Made by a program: the position numbers and the translations under genes. A stretch of DNA of 20,033 nucleotides from an uncultured Lachnospiraceae bacterium (lineage in GTDB: Bacteria > Bacillota > Clostridia > Lachnospirales > Lachnospiraceae), in NCBI GenBank assembly GCA_902803155.1, contig CADCOU010000188.1:1-20033 (forward strand). The letters run 5' to 3'. The notes below the pieces were generated by a model. It worked only from the letters and a program-made list of their open reading frames with translations. It made no database searches and had not been told where the DNA came from. Below are positions 7,396-15,189 of the stretch, one piece after another. Every line of letters starts with the position of its first letter. The first letter of the stretch is position 1.

Positions 7396-7923
7396 ATGAG
7401 GATCGACCTTGAGAGATACCGTAAAAAAAGCGCTGCGGAGAGGCATGCTGTTCTGATCCGATTCGGAGCTGTGCTGACGGAGGGGGCGGAGATAGCGACT
7501 CCGCAGTCCTGTACGGCATACGCAGGGGCATTGACAGCGGCTCTTGTCACGATCCTGAGGCAGATGACGGATACACTCAGTGAGATTGTTTCCGGAGGGG
7601 AAAAAGAGGCCGGCAGCAAGCGGCCGGATCCGGGTGAAATCAGGCGGGCTATGCGCAGAAAGTATTTCCGGCGTCTTGCAGGGATCAGCGATCTTAAGAT
7701 TGCAGAGGAATACGTCCGGGTCCATTACCGGTATCAGCCCCCTCAGACAACAGAAATGACCGAATGGCTCCGTTCATTCCAGGGACGGCATGAGGCGGTC
7801 AGGGATCTGGTCTGCAGGATCGATAAAGAGACGGATGCATTTATACGGGAAGATATACCTGGGATGCTGAAACTCAGAATGAGACAGTCAGCGGAGGGCA
7901 GCTATGGGAAAATACACATTTGA
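7396..7923 (+). CDS. Uncharacterised helical protein, first gene of the thioesterase operon
   Basis: A 175-residue cytosolic protein that I do not recognise. It has no signal peptide, no clear membrane segment and no known motif. The middle holds an alanine/leucine-rich helix (AGALTAALVTILRQM), followed by a basic helix RRAMRRKYFRRL and a C-terminal charged helix; the whole looks all-alpha. Three in-frame ATGs are available (7366, 7387, 7396). I chose 7396 because GGGGG lies about ten bases upstream, and 7366 falls inside the predicted -10 element. Its last 20 bases overlap the start of the thioesterase gene, so the two are probably translationally coupled and may act together. Function is unknown. 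Confidence 0.7.
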   Translation: MRIDLERYRKKSAAERHAVLIRFGAVLTEGAEIATPQSCTAYAGALTAALVTILRQMTDTLSEIVSGGEKEAGSKRPDPGEIRRAMRRKYFRRLAGISDLKIAEEYVRVHYRYQPPQTTEMTEWLRSFQGRHEAVRDLVCRIDKETDAFIREDIPGMLKLRMRQSAEGSYGKIHI

Positions 7924-8671
7924 ATCGTGTGTCCGTTATTCCGAATGCGGAGAGGACGGAAGGCTGACCCTGGGGTCGATCGTTGATTATTTTCAGGATA
8001 CAGCGACTTTCCAGGGAGAGCATCTGGGAGTTGGTGTAAGTTTCCTGAAAAAGCAGAATATCGCCTGGATCCTCACATCCTGGCAGATCTTTACGGATCA
8101 TTTTCCGAAATTGTCAGAGCCTGTAGCGGTTCAGACCTGGGCATATGATTTCCGCAGCTTTTACGGATTAAGGAATCTTGTGCTTCAGGATGGCTGCGGG
8201 CGCAATGCCGCGTGGGCGAACAGCGTATGGGTACTGATGGATATGGAGAGGATGCGTCCTGTAAAGGTTCCCGAAAAACTGGCAGATCTGTACGGGGTCG
8301 AACCGCGGCTGGAGATGGACTACGGTCCGCGCAAAGTACCTGAGCCCGAAGAAGGAGAAGAAATGCCTTCGTTTCCGGTGACAAGGATGCACCTGGATAC
8401 GAATCATCATGTGAACAACGGTCAGTATATTGAAATGGCCCGTGCGTATGTCCCGGAACCATTCGAACTGTATGAAACACGGGTAGAGTATAAGGCGCAG
8501 GCGCGTCTGGGTGATCTGGTCTTCCCGAAGGTCTGCAGGGAACAGGATGCGCTCACGGTTTCGCTCAGAGATGAGAAGGGAAAAAGCTACTGTGTCGTCC
8601 GGTTCCGGCAGCGTTCAAAGGAAGAACCTCAGCGGACGGCCGCGGAACAGAACAGTGAAAGGACGGAATAA
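7904..8671 (+). CDS. Acyl-ACP thioesterase (FatA/FatB-like, double hotdog)
   Basis: A 255-residue enzyme predicted to release free fatty acids from acyl carrier protein. The double-hotdog layout is visible: an N-terminal half with FQDTATFQGEHLGVG and IAWILTSWQI, and a C-terminal half with the active-site motif DTNHHVNNGQYIE. In that motif N167, H169 and N172 match the family NxHxxN pattern. The length is normal for the bacterial form. The ATG has GGAGGG six bases upstream, inside the previous gene, which it overlaps by 20 bases; the CvfB-like gene follows after two bases. The family is well supported. Chain-length preference cannot be read from sequence. Bacterial homologues may supply fatty acids for lipid turnover or for export; the role here is inference. 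Confidence 0.9.
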   Translation: MGKYTFESCVRYSECGEDGRLTLGSIVDYFQDTATFQGEHLGVGVSFLKKQNIAWILTSWQIFTDHFPKLSEPVAVQTWAYDFRSFYGLRNLVLQDGCGRNAAWANSVWVLMDMERMRPVKVPEKLADLYGVEPRLEMDYGPRKVPEPEEGEEMPSFPVTRMHLDTNHHVNNGQYIEMARAYVPEPFELYETRVEYKAQARLGDLVFPKVCREQDALTVSLRDEKGKSYCVVRFRQRSKEEPQRTAAEQNSERTE

Positions 8672-8673
8672 CC

Positions 8674-9510
8674 ATGAAACTTGGAGAAAGACAGACTCTT
8701 ACTATAGACCGTATAAAAGAATTCGGTGTATACCTGTCGGATGGCGAAGAATCCGTGCTGCTTCCGAAAAAGGAAGTGCCTTCCGGCGCTGCCCGGGGTG
8801 ACGAAGTGGAGGTATTCCTGTACAGGGATTCCTCGGACCGGATGATAGCGACGACAGCGCAGCCGCTGATCACACTTCATCAGACAGCGCTTCTGCGCGT
8901 TAAGGAGACTTCACGGATCGGCGCGTTTCTGGACTGGGGGCTTCCCAAAGATCTCCTGCTCCCATTCCATGAACAGACCAGAAAAGTAAAAGCCGACGAG
9001 ACCGTACTGGTCGGCCTCTATATTGATAAGTCAGGCCGTCTGGCAGCGACTATGAATGTATACCCGTATCTGAGATGTGATTCTCCGTATCAGAAGGATT
9101 CGCGGGTGCAGGCAAGGATTTATGAGACCAGTGAAAACTTCGGGATCTTTGCTGCAGTTGATGACCGGTACTCCGCTCTGATACCGAAACAGGAAGCCGC
9201 CGGGACATTCCGGATCGGAGAGATCGTGGATGCAAGGGTTACCTCCGTACGTCCGGACGGGCGGCTGAATCTGTCTGTCCGGGAAAAGGCGTATCTGCAG
9301 ATTGATAAAGATGCGCATGAGATTCTGAAAGTGATCAGCGAATACGAAGGAGTCCTCCCGTTTGACGATAAAGCATCCCCGGAGATTATCCGGAGGGAGT
9401 TCGGACTCAGCAAAAATGCGTTCAAGAGGGCAGTCGGGCACCTGATGAAGGAAGGAAAGGCTGAAATCAGAGACAGACGCATTTATCTTATTCAGGATGA
9501 AAGCCTGTAA
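8674..9510 (+). CDS. cvfB: CvfB-like RNA-binding protein with S1 domains
   Basis: A 278-residue cytosolic protein of the CvfB/YitL family. Three OB-fold (S1-like) units are seen: about 1-62 (GVYLSDGEESVLLPKKEVP), about 68-135 (GAFLDWGLPKDLLLP) and about 145-210 (GIFAAVDDRYSALIPKQE, ending in RPDGRLNLSVREK). A winged-helix end follows at about 220-275 (SPEIIRREFGLSKNAFKRAVGHLMKEGKAEI). This order and length match CvfB, an RNA-binding protein that affects virulence-factor expression in staphylococci. The start follows the thioesterase stop by two bases, with AAGGAC upstream. The target RNAs are unknown. Confidence 0.88.
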   Translation: MKLGERQTLTIDRIKEFGVYLSDGEESVLLPKKEVPSGAARGDEVEVFLYRDSSDRMIATTAQPLITLHQTALLRVKETSRIGAFLDWGLPKDLLLPFHEQTRKVKADETVLVGLYIDKSGRLAATMNVYPYLRCDSPYQKDSRVQARIYETSENFGIFAAVDDRYSALIPKQEAAGTFRIGEIVDARVTSVRPDGRLNLSVREKAYLQIDKDAHEILKVISEYEGVLPFDDKASPEIIRREFGLSKNAFKRAVGHLMKEGKAEIRDRRIYLIQDESL

Positions 9511-9545
9511 AGAAGCGTTTTCTGCTACCATTCAGGGGAAATTCG

Positions 9546-9554
9546 TGGTAAGAT
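9546..9554 (+). promoter_or_regulatory. Extended -10 promoter for the CPBP protease gene
   Basis: TGG plus TAAGAT at 9549-9554. The same 12 bases (CGTGGTAAGATG) occur at 17304-17315 before yhaM. The -35 region is weak, as is common with an extended -10. Confidence 0.5.
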
Positions 9555-9606
9555 GAACCCAGTCGAACGGGCAGGAAATGGAACGGTCTGACAGGAGGCT
9601 TAGCTT

Positions 9607-10581
9607 ATGCAGAATCGAAGCAGATTAGCAGGAACTCAGTATCTGTTCATGATGGCAGTCTGGATCATTCTGGGACTTCTTCTTGGGATCACCGGACTGA
9701 ACAAGTATTTAAACTATTACAGTTCTGCTATGTTTGCAGAGCTGCAATTCCTGATCCCGGTCGTTGTCCTGCTGATTTTGGACCGGTTTGAGGTGATGCG
9801 CGGTACCAGGATGAAGGTGATCGGGATCCGCACGATCCTCTGGACATTGCTTTTCACTCTTCTCATTCTTCCGGTCACATATTACCTGAACATGGTAAGC
9901 CAGCTGTTCGTACCGAACGCGGTGGAAGCAAATGTGGAATTCTTTGCCAGGATCACCGGTCAGGTGATCTGGGGCAAACCGCTGTGGCTGAATATCCTGT
10001 ACATCGCCATTCTGCCTGCGGTGATAGAGGAGTATATCTTCAGAGGCGTCCTGTTCCAGGGATTGCGGAACTGCGGCCTTTTCAAGACCGCGCTGATCAC
10101 ATCGCTGATGTTCGGACTTGCACACGGCAATCTGAACCAGTTCATGTATGCTTTTGCTGTCGGCATGTTCTTCGCCTACCTTGTTGAGGCGTCCGGATCT
10201 GTGTATGCGTCCATGCTTGCCCATACCCTGATCAACGCCACCACGGTCGTTTTGTTCTATCTGGAGAAAAACCTGCCGGAGAATATAACCAGCGCAGTTA
10301 TAGAGGCGGAAAGCAAAACATCTTCTGTCCAGGACCTGAATCTGATGTTCTGGATCATTGGTGCCGCGATCGCAGGCGCCTGCGCAGTGCTTGCGGTGAT
10401 CGTGCTTCGCACGATTGCCAGAACGTCCGGAAGAGAAGTTGTTTATCAGGAGGCCAGAAAAGGTAAGGATCGCATCAAAGGCAAAGAGGGCCGCGTATTT
10501 TCAGTGGAACTGCTGATCGGTCTTATGATTCCGGTCGTTTATATCGCGATCGTTATGACCATGCAGCTTGTTAAGCGTTGA
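9607..10581 (+). CDS. CPBP-family intramembrane metalloprotease (CAAX/Abi type)
   Basis: A 324-residue polytopic membrane protein. The family's three active motifs are present: EEYIFRG (E141, E142, R146), FGLAHGNLNQ (H173), and LAHTLINA (H206, N210). These build the glutamate/histidine site of Abi/CPBP proteases, relatives of eukaryotic Rce1. About seven or eight hydrophobic segments are seen, the last two at about 250-270 and 300-320 after the conserved core. Some members process peptides or protect a bacteriocin producer; others are of unknown role, and no bacteriocin gene is visible here. AGGAGG lies nine bases before the ATG. The gene is followed by a GC-rich hairpin and then dnaE. Family certain, substrate unknown. 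Confidence 0.9.
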   Translation: MQNRSRLAGTQYLFMMAVWIILGLLLGITGLNKYLNYYSSAMFAELQFLIPVVVLLILDRFEVMRGTRMKVIGIRTILWTLLFTLLILPVTYYLNMVSQLFVPNAVEANVEFFARITGQVIWGKPLWLNILYIAILPAVIEEYIFRGVLFQGLRNCGLFKTALITSLMFGLAHGNLNQFMYAFAVGMFFAYLVEASGSVYASMLAHTLINATTVVLFYLEKNLPENITSAVIEAESKTSSVQDLNLMFWIIGAAIAGACAVLAVIVLRTIARTSGREVVYQEARKGKDRIKGKEGRVFSVELLIGLMIPVVYIAIVMTMQLVKR

Positions 10582-10610
10582 CGAACTGTACTGTTAACAG
10601 GGATATGAAA

Positions 10611-10635
10611 CGCCCGGCGGCCAGGCCGCCGGGCG
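10611..10635. terminator. GC-rich hairpin between the CPBP gene and dnaE
   Basis: A perfect 11-bp stem, CGCCCGGCGGC / GCCGCCGGGCG, with a CAG triloop. No T-run follows (AAGCTGTC), so it is not a classic intrinsic terminator. It may be a Rho-independent element of the no-tail type, an mRNA 3' stabiliser, or a leader structure 15 bases before the dnaE ribosome site. Confidence 0.5.
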
Positions 10636-10650
10636 AAGCTGTCGATGAAC

Positions 10651-10665
10651 AGGGAGGACGTTTTG
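10651..10665 (+). promoter_or_regulatory. Ribosome binding site and TTG start of dnaE
   Basis: AGGGAGG at 10651-10657 is five bases before TTG at 10663. An in-frame ATG at 10645 lies upstream of this site and has no Shine-Dalgarno of its own. Starting at TTG gives M-R-F-T-H-L-H, the usual N-terminus of DnaE. Confidence 0.75.
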
Positions 10666-13600
10666 AGATTCACCCATCTTCATACACATACGGAATACAG
10701 TCTGCTGGATGGTTCCAATAAGATCCGGGACTATGTGGCCCGGGTCAAGGAACTGGGAATGGACAGCGCCGCGATCACCGATCACGGCGCCATGTTTGGT
10801 GTCATAGAGTTTTATGAGGAATGTATGCGCCAGGGGATCCGTCCTGTCATCGGCTGTGAAGTCTATGTCGCTCCCGGGTCACGGTTTGACCGGGAAGCCG
10901 CGTCCGGAGATGACCGCTACTTCCACCTGATTCTGCTTGCGGAGAACGATACCGGCTATGCAAACCTCGTAAAGATCGTATCCGCCGGCTTCGTAGACGG
11001 GTATTACTACAGGCCGCGCGTGGATAAAGAGATCCTGAAGGCATACCATGAGGGAATCATTTGTACCTCCGCCTGCCTGGCCGGTGAAGTCGCGAGACTT
11101 CTGACCCGCGGCTTTTATGAGGAAGCGAAAGAGGCCGCCCTGTCCTATCAGGAAATCTTCGGAGAGGGTAATTTTTTCCTGGAGCTGCAGGATCACGGTA
11201 TCCCGGAGCAGAAACAGGTAAACCAGTCCCTGCTCCGCATGTCCAGGGAAACAGGAATAGAGCTGATCGTCACAAATGACTGTCATTACACCTATGCGGA
11301 AGACGCAGAAGCGCATGATGTCCTGCTGTGCATCCAGACCGGAAAGAAGGTCTCGGATGAAGACCGTATGCGATACGAAGGCGGACAGTATTATGTCAAG
11401 AGTCCGGAGGAGATGGCGCAGCTGTTTCCCTATGCATCGGAGGCTCTCGAAAATACACAGAAGATCGCCGAGCGCTGCCATGTGACAATCGAATTCGGAA
11501 AGTATAAACTTCCGAAGTTCGATGTTCCGGAAGGAAAGAGTGCGTGGGAGTACCTCAATGAACTGTGCTGGGAAGGACTGTCTACACGCTATGATACGAT
11601 CACGGATGAACTGAAGGAGCGCATGGAAAGCGAACTGAATATCATCCGTTCCATGGGATTCGTCGACTATTTCCTGATCGTGTGGGACTATGTGCGGTAT
11701 GCGAGAAGTGTCGGCATCTCTGTCGGACCGGGCAGGGGATCAGCCGCAGGAAGTATCGTTTCCTATGCACTCGGGATCACGCAGCTGGATCCGATCCGTT
11801 ACAGCCTGCTGTTTGAGCGTTTTCTGAATCCGGAGCGGGTATCCATGCCTGATATAGACATAGACTTTGCCTATGAGAGACGTCAGGAAGTCATCGACTA
11901 TGTAGTGCGTAAGTACGGCAAGGATGATGTTGCACAGATCATCACGTTCGGAACCCTGCAGCCTCGCGGTGTGGTACGGGATGTCGGAAGGGTTCTGGAC
12001 CTTCCGTATTCTCTGTGCGATACGATCTCCAAACTGATCCCCATGCGCAATCCCATCGATTCGGCAAAGAAGATGACGATCGATGTCGCCCTGCAGGTCA
12101 GTCAGGACCTGAAGAGCATGTACGATTCCGACCCGCAGATCAGGACGCTGATCGATATGTCGCGAAAACTGGAAGGTCTTCCGAGACATTCATCCACCCA
12201 TGCCGCAGGCGTGGTGATCTGCCAGACAAATGTCGATGATTTTGTTCCGCTTGCCAGGACCTCTGACGGAAACCTGGTGACACAGTTCACCAAGGATACC
12301 GTGGAGCACCTCGGTCTTCTGAAGATGGACTTTCTGGGACTGCGCACGCTCACGGTGATCGAGGACGCGGTACGCATGGCGTCGCAGCATGAACAGGATG
12401 TGATCCGGCGGACAGGACGCGGGAGCGATATATGGGAAAAGAGCCCGAAACTGGAAAACGGAATGCTTGATATTGCAAGGGTCCCGACAGATGACCAGGA
12501 TGTGTTTGCCTATATCGCGACGGGAAAATGTGAGGGTATCTTCCAGCTCGAGTCTGCCGGCATGAAGAGTTTCATGAAGGAGCTGAAACCGGACTGCCTG
12601 GAGGATCTGATCGCAGGGATTGCTCTGTACAGGCCCGGGCCGATGAGCTTTATCCCTTCCTACATCCGGGGCAAGGAGCAGCAGGATTCGATCCGCTATG
12701 ATACGCCGGAACTTGAGAATATCCTGAAGGCAACCTATGGCTGCATCGTATATCAGGAGCAGGTCATGCAGATCGTCCGCGAGCTGGGCGGGTATTCATT
12801 CGGCAGGAGCGACCTGGTGCGCCGTGCCATGTCGAAAAAGAAAGCCTCCGTCATGGCGAAGGAGAGAAAAAATTTCGTCTACGGCAATGAGGAGGAACAG
12901 GTTCCCGGGTGTGCTGCGAAGGGGATTGACGAGAAGACGGCAAATAAGATCTTCGACAGTATGATGAGCTTCGCGGAATATGCGTTCAACAAGGCGCATT
13001 CCACTTCATATGCGGTAGTAACCTATCAGACCGCATGGCTGAAATACCACTATCCCGTGGAGTTCATGGCTGCGCTCATGACTTCGGTGATCGACAACCC
13101 CGGAAAGGTTGCGGAATACATCATGGTCAGCCGCAGCATGGGAATACGGATCCTGCCGCCGGATATAAACGAGAGTTTCGAGGGCTTTTCCGTGACCTAT
13201 GAAGAAGACGGGGAAGGGAAGCAGACCGGAAATATCCGGTATGCTCTCGGAGCAATCAAGTCTGTAGGCCGGCCGGTCATACAGGCAATTCTTGAGGAGA
13301 GAGAAAGGGACGGTAAGTTTAAGGATCTGAACTCCTTTGCCCGACGTGTATCGCCGGAGGTCAATAAGCGCGCGGCGGAAAATTTTATCAAGGCGGGCGC
13401 GTTTGATTCTCTGGGCGCAAGCCGCAGGCAGATGATGCTTGTGTACGGGCAGGTGTTTGACTCCGCGGCAAGGGAGAGAAAGTCCCAGCTTACAGGTCAG
13501 ATGTCGCTGTTTGACTATTTCGGAGGCGGGGAAGGCGAAGACGCCTTTGATCCCGGGGTGAGCCTTCCGGATGTACCGGAATACGACCAGGAACAGCTTC

Positions 13601-14301
13601 TTGCTTTTGAGAAAGAGGTTCTCGGGATCTATGCGAGCGGGCATCCTCTTGAAAAATATGAGGCACTTTGGAGGAAGAATATCACGGCTCTTTCCACGGA
13701 CTTCGCGATCAACGACGAGAGCGGTCAGGCAGACAGGCTGACAGACCAGGCAGCTGCGGTTGTCGGAGGTATCGTGGAAGACATCACCCTCAAGTATACA
13801 AAGAACAGTAAAACCATGGCATTCCTTCAGATCGAGGATCTGGTGGGATCTGTGGAGGTACTTGTGTTCCCGCGTGTGTATGAGAGATACCGCTCTTCAA
13901 TGAACGTGGAGGAACGCCTATTCGTAAGCGGAAGAGTATCTCTGGAGGATAACAAGCCGGCAAAACTGCTGGCGGACAGGATATGGAGATTCTCAGAGGT
14001 CCCGCAGACACTGTGGCTGAAATTTCCGGATGCGGAAACGTATAAGGCAAGCGCGCAGGAGGTGGACCGGATCCTTAAGCAGGGACAGCAGATACCGGAT
14101 GCGGATCAGGCCCCGCCGGCAGAGAGGATCAGCATCTATGCGGAACATCCGAAGAGCGTAAAGAATCTGACTTTTGACAGGAAGATGTATCTTCCGGAGA
14201 CAATGATCCGCTCCCTTGAGGAGACATTTGGTACAGAGAACGTATCTCTGACACCGGGAAAACTGATGATCCGGGATCAGCTGCCAACCTGGAACCGGTA
14301 A
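10663..14301 (+). CDS. dnaE: DNA polymerase III alpha subunit (DnaE)
   Basis: A 1212-residue C-family DNA polymerase. In order: a PHP domain (1 to about 270) with all nine metal-site positions (H7, H9, D16, H41, E66, H88, C138, D206, H208); palm and fingers with GPGRGSAAGS and the catalytic aspartates D397 and D399 (PDIDIDF) and D556 (KMDFLG); a tandem helix-hairpin-helix region; a beta-clamp binding motif QMSLF (946-950); and an OB fold at about 1025-1105. Because the PHP site is complete, the protein may bind metal and proofread, as shown for mycobacterial DnaE1. In Firmicutes this form works beside PolC, which is not in this window. The TTG start is chosen over the ATG at 10645 on ribosome-site spacing. 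The last 25 bases overlap the convergent response-regulator gene. Confidence 0.97.
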   Translation: MRFTHLHTHTEYSLLDGSNKIRDYVARVKELGMDSAAITDHGAMFGVIEFYEECMRQGIRPVIGCEVYVAPGSRFDREAASGDDRYFHLILLAENDTGYANLVKIVSAGFVDGYYYRPRVDKEILKAYHEGIICTSACLAGEVARLLTRGFYEEAKEAALSYQEIFGEGNFFLELQDHGIPEQKQVNQSLLRMSRETGIELIVTNDCHYTYAEDAEAHDVLLCIQTGKKVSDEDRMRYEGGQYYVKSPEEMAQLFPYASEALENTQKIAERCHVTIEFGKYKLPKFDVPEGKSAWEYLNELCWEGLSTRYDTITDELKERMESELNIIRSMGFVDYFLIVWDYVRYARSVGISVGPGRGSAAGSIVSYALGITQLDPIRYSLLFERFLNPERVSMPDIDIDFAYERRQEVIDYVVRKYGKDDVAQIITFGTLQPRGVVRDVGRVLDLPYSLCDTISKLIPMRNPIDSAKKMTIDVALQVSQDLKSMYDSDPQIRTLIDMSRKLEGLPRHSSTHAAGVVICQTNVDDFVPLARTSDGNLVTQFTKDTVEHLGLLKMDFLGLRTLTVIEDAVRMASQHEQDVIRRTGRGSDIWEKSPKLENGMLDIARVPTDDQDVFAYIATGKCEGIFQLESAGMKSFMKELKPDCLEDLIAGIALYRPGPMSFIPSYIRGKEQQDSIRYDTPELENILKATYGCIVYQEQVMQIVRELGGYSFGRSDLVRRAMSKKKASVMAKERKNFVYGNEEEQVPGCAAKGIDEKTANKIFDSMMSFAEYAFNKAHSTSYAVVTYQTAWLKYHYPVEFMAALMTSVIDNPGKVAEYIMVSRSMGIRILPPDINESFEGFSVTYEEDGEGKQTGNIRYALGAIKSVGRPVIQAILEERERDGKFKDLNSFARRVSPEVNKRAAENFIKAGAFDSLGASRRQMMLVYGQVFDSAARERKSQLTGQMSLFDYFGGGEGEDAFDPGVSLPDVPEYDQEQLLAFEKEVLGIYASGHPLEKYEALWRKNITALSTDFAINDESGQADRLTDQAAAVVGGIVEDITLKYTKNSKTMAFLQIEDLVGSVEVLVFPRVYERYRSSMNVEERLFVSGRVSLEDNKPAKLLADRIWRFSEVPQTLWLKFPDAETYKASAQEVDRILKQGQQIPDADQAPPAERISIYAEHPKSVKNLTFDRKMYLPETMIRSLEETFGTENVSLTPGKLMIRDQLPTWNR

Positions 14302-14975
14302 CCGATCCCCCACACAGTAGAGATTGACCAGGCGTCTGTTGCCGGAAGCTTCCGGCGCAGGCGCTTTATATGTACATCGACCGTACGGGTGTCTCCTTCA
14401 TAGTCATAGCCCCAGATATGGCTGAGAAGCTGTTCTCTCGTAAACACACGGTTCGGGGAAGCCGCCAGGAAGTACAGAAGCTCGATTTCCTTGGGCGGCA
14501 TGTGCAGCTTCTTGTCCTGATAAAAGACAGCATAGTTTTCCAGGCTGATCCTGAGTCCCGGATACTCCAGATAATCCGGACCGGAGCGCATTTTCTGCAT
14601 GGTATAGGAGGACCGCCGAAGAAGAGAATGGATCCGCGCCATGAGTTCCCGCATGTCAAATGGCTTGACCAGATAGTCATCTGCGCCCATTTCCAGGCTC
14701 ATTACCTTGGAGATCACGTCATTCTGCCTGCTGATAACGATCGTGGGAACATGGTTGGCATCCCAGAATTTTTGCAGCCTCTGGTGGGGATCGCATCCCC
14801 GGATCCCCGGATCAAATATGATCAGATCAGGATGGAACAGGTCGATCAGATCGGCTTTCTGCGAAAGGTTGCTGACTACCCGGAACTCGTAGTTTTCCCT
14901 GCTGAGCACATCGGTAATCTGTGCTGTAAGATCCTGATCTGTATCCATGACCAGTATTCTCTGTTTATCTGACAT
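14277..14975 (-). CDS. OmpR/PhoB-family response regulator (orphan)
   Basis: A 232-residue DNA-binding regulator. The receiver domain (about 1-115) has the acidic pocket MDTDQD, the phosphate-accepting Asp55 in IIFDPG, Ser82 in the switch position and Lys104 in LVKPFD, so it should be phosphorylatable. The acidic pair is split by a Thr (D-T-D), unlike the usual D-D/E. The winged-helix output domain (about 130-230) has LHMPPKEIELLYFLA, RTVDVHIKRLRRKL and the ending WGIGYRF. GTG at 14984 is also possible but lies one base from AAGGAG; the ATG at 14975 is ten bases away, so I chose it. No histidine kinase is next to it. It overlaps dnaE tail to tail by 25 bases and is divergent from the Tet(M)-like gene. 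Confidence 0.9.
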   Translation of the reverse strand: MSDKQRILVMDTDQDLTAQITDVLSRENYEFRVVSNLSQKADLIDLFHPDLIIFDPGIRGCDPHQRLQKFWDANHVPTIVISRQNDVISKVMSLEMGADDYLVKPFDMRELMARIHSLLRRSSYTMQKMRSGPDYLEYPGLRISLENYAVFYQDKKLHMPPKEIELLYFLAASPNRVFTREQLLSHIWGYDYEGDTRTVDVHIKRLRRKLPATDAWSISTVWGIGYRFQVGS

Positions 14976-15007
14976 TACAGTCACTCTCCTTTTCGCTGGC
15001 TTCTTTC

Positions 15008-15013
15008 AGTATA
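15008..15013 (-). promoter_or_regulatory. -10 element of the response-regulator gene
   Basis: On the minus strand TATACT is preceded by TGT (extended -10, TGTTATACT). The -35 region 17 bases away reads GCGTCA, a weak match. It is divergent from the promoter at 15050-15078. Confidence 0.55.
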
Positions 15014-15049
15014 ACATGAATTGAACGATCTGACGCAGGAATTGTCGGA

Positions 15050-15078
15050 TTGCGAAAGGCAGAGGCATAGGCTACAAT
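15050..15078 (+). promoter_or_regulatory. Promoter of the Tet(M)-like GTPase gene
   Basis: TTGCGA (15050-15055), a 17-base spacer and TACAAT (15073-15078). Predicted transcription start near 15085, giving a leader of about 100 bases. Confidence 0.75.
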
Positions 15079-15085
15079 TAGATTC

Positions 15086-15116
15086 TGCATCATCGTCCGA
15101 ACGTGATCATGATGCA
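15086..15116 (+). promoter_or_regulatory. 5' stem-loop of the Tet(M)-like gene leader
   Basis: TGCATCAT (15086-15093) and ATGATGCA (15109-15116) form a perfect 8-bp stem, with CGT/ACG able to pair inside. It begins at the predicted transcript start and ends just before an AGGGAG site. It could shield the 5' end, act as an operator, or be part of a leader control element. Confidence 0.45.
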
Positions 15117-15124
15117 CAGGGAGA

Positions 15125-15139
15125 ATGATGAGCAACTGA
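15125..15139 (+). CDS. Possible leader mini-ORF (MMSN)
   Basis: AGGGAG at 15118-15123 is followed by ATG ATG AGC AAC TGA. The second ATG is four bases from the AGGGAG. The stop lies two bases before another ATG (15142) that opens a 15-codon frame. Far too short to judge by composition; its only support is its place. Confidence 0.25.
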   Translation: MMSN

Positions 15140-15141
15140 TA

Positions 15142-15189
15142 ATGGCTCCACTGTCTGGAGACAGGACAGACGGAAGGAGGAAACTATGA
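15142..15189 (+). CDS. Possible 15-codon leader ORF overlapping the GTPase start
   Basis: ATG at 15142 opens a frame reading MAPLSGDRTDGRRKL. Its TGA (15187-15189) overlaps the main ATG at 15186 as ATGA. It has no good ribosome site of its own, so it would depend on reinitiation after the mini-ORF. A CTGTC/GACAG hairpin lies inside it. If translated it would couple to the GTPase. Confidence 0.25.
   Translation: MAPLSGDRTDGRRKL

Noticed and set aside
7180..7725. 181-codon minus-strand frame over the unknown protein
   Set aside because: The plus-strand frame has a promoter, a ribosome site and coupling to the thioesterase; the minus frame has none of these.
13006..13644. 212-codon minus-strand frame in dnaE
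   Set aside because: Lies fully inside the conserved polymerase sequence, antisense, with no start signal.
14341..14356. 16-bp perfect palindrome GCCGGAAGCTTCCGGC as a terminator
   Set aside because: It has no loop and no T-run and lies in the coding part of the response regulator; likely chance codon use.
14370..14972. 200-codon plus-strand frame opposite the response regulator
   Set aside because: The minus strand encodes a full receiver and winged-helix protein; the plus frame is its mirror.
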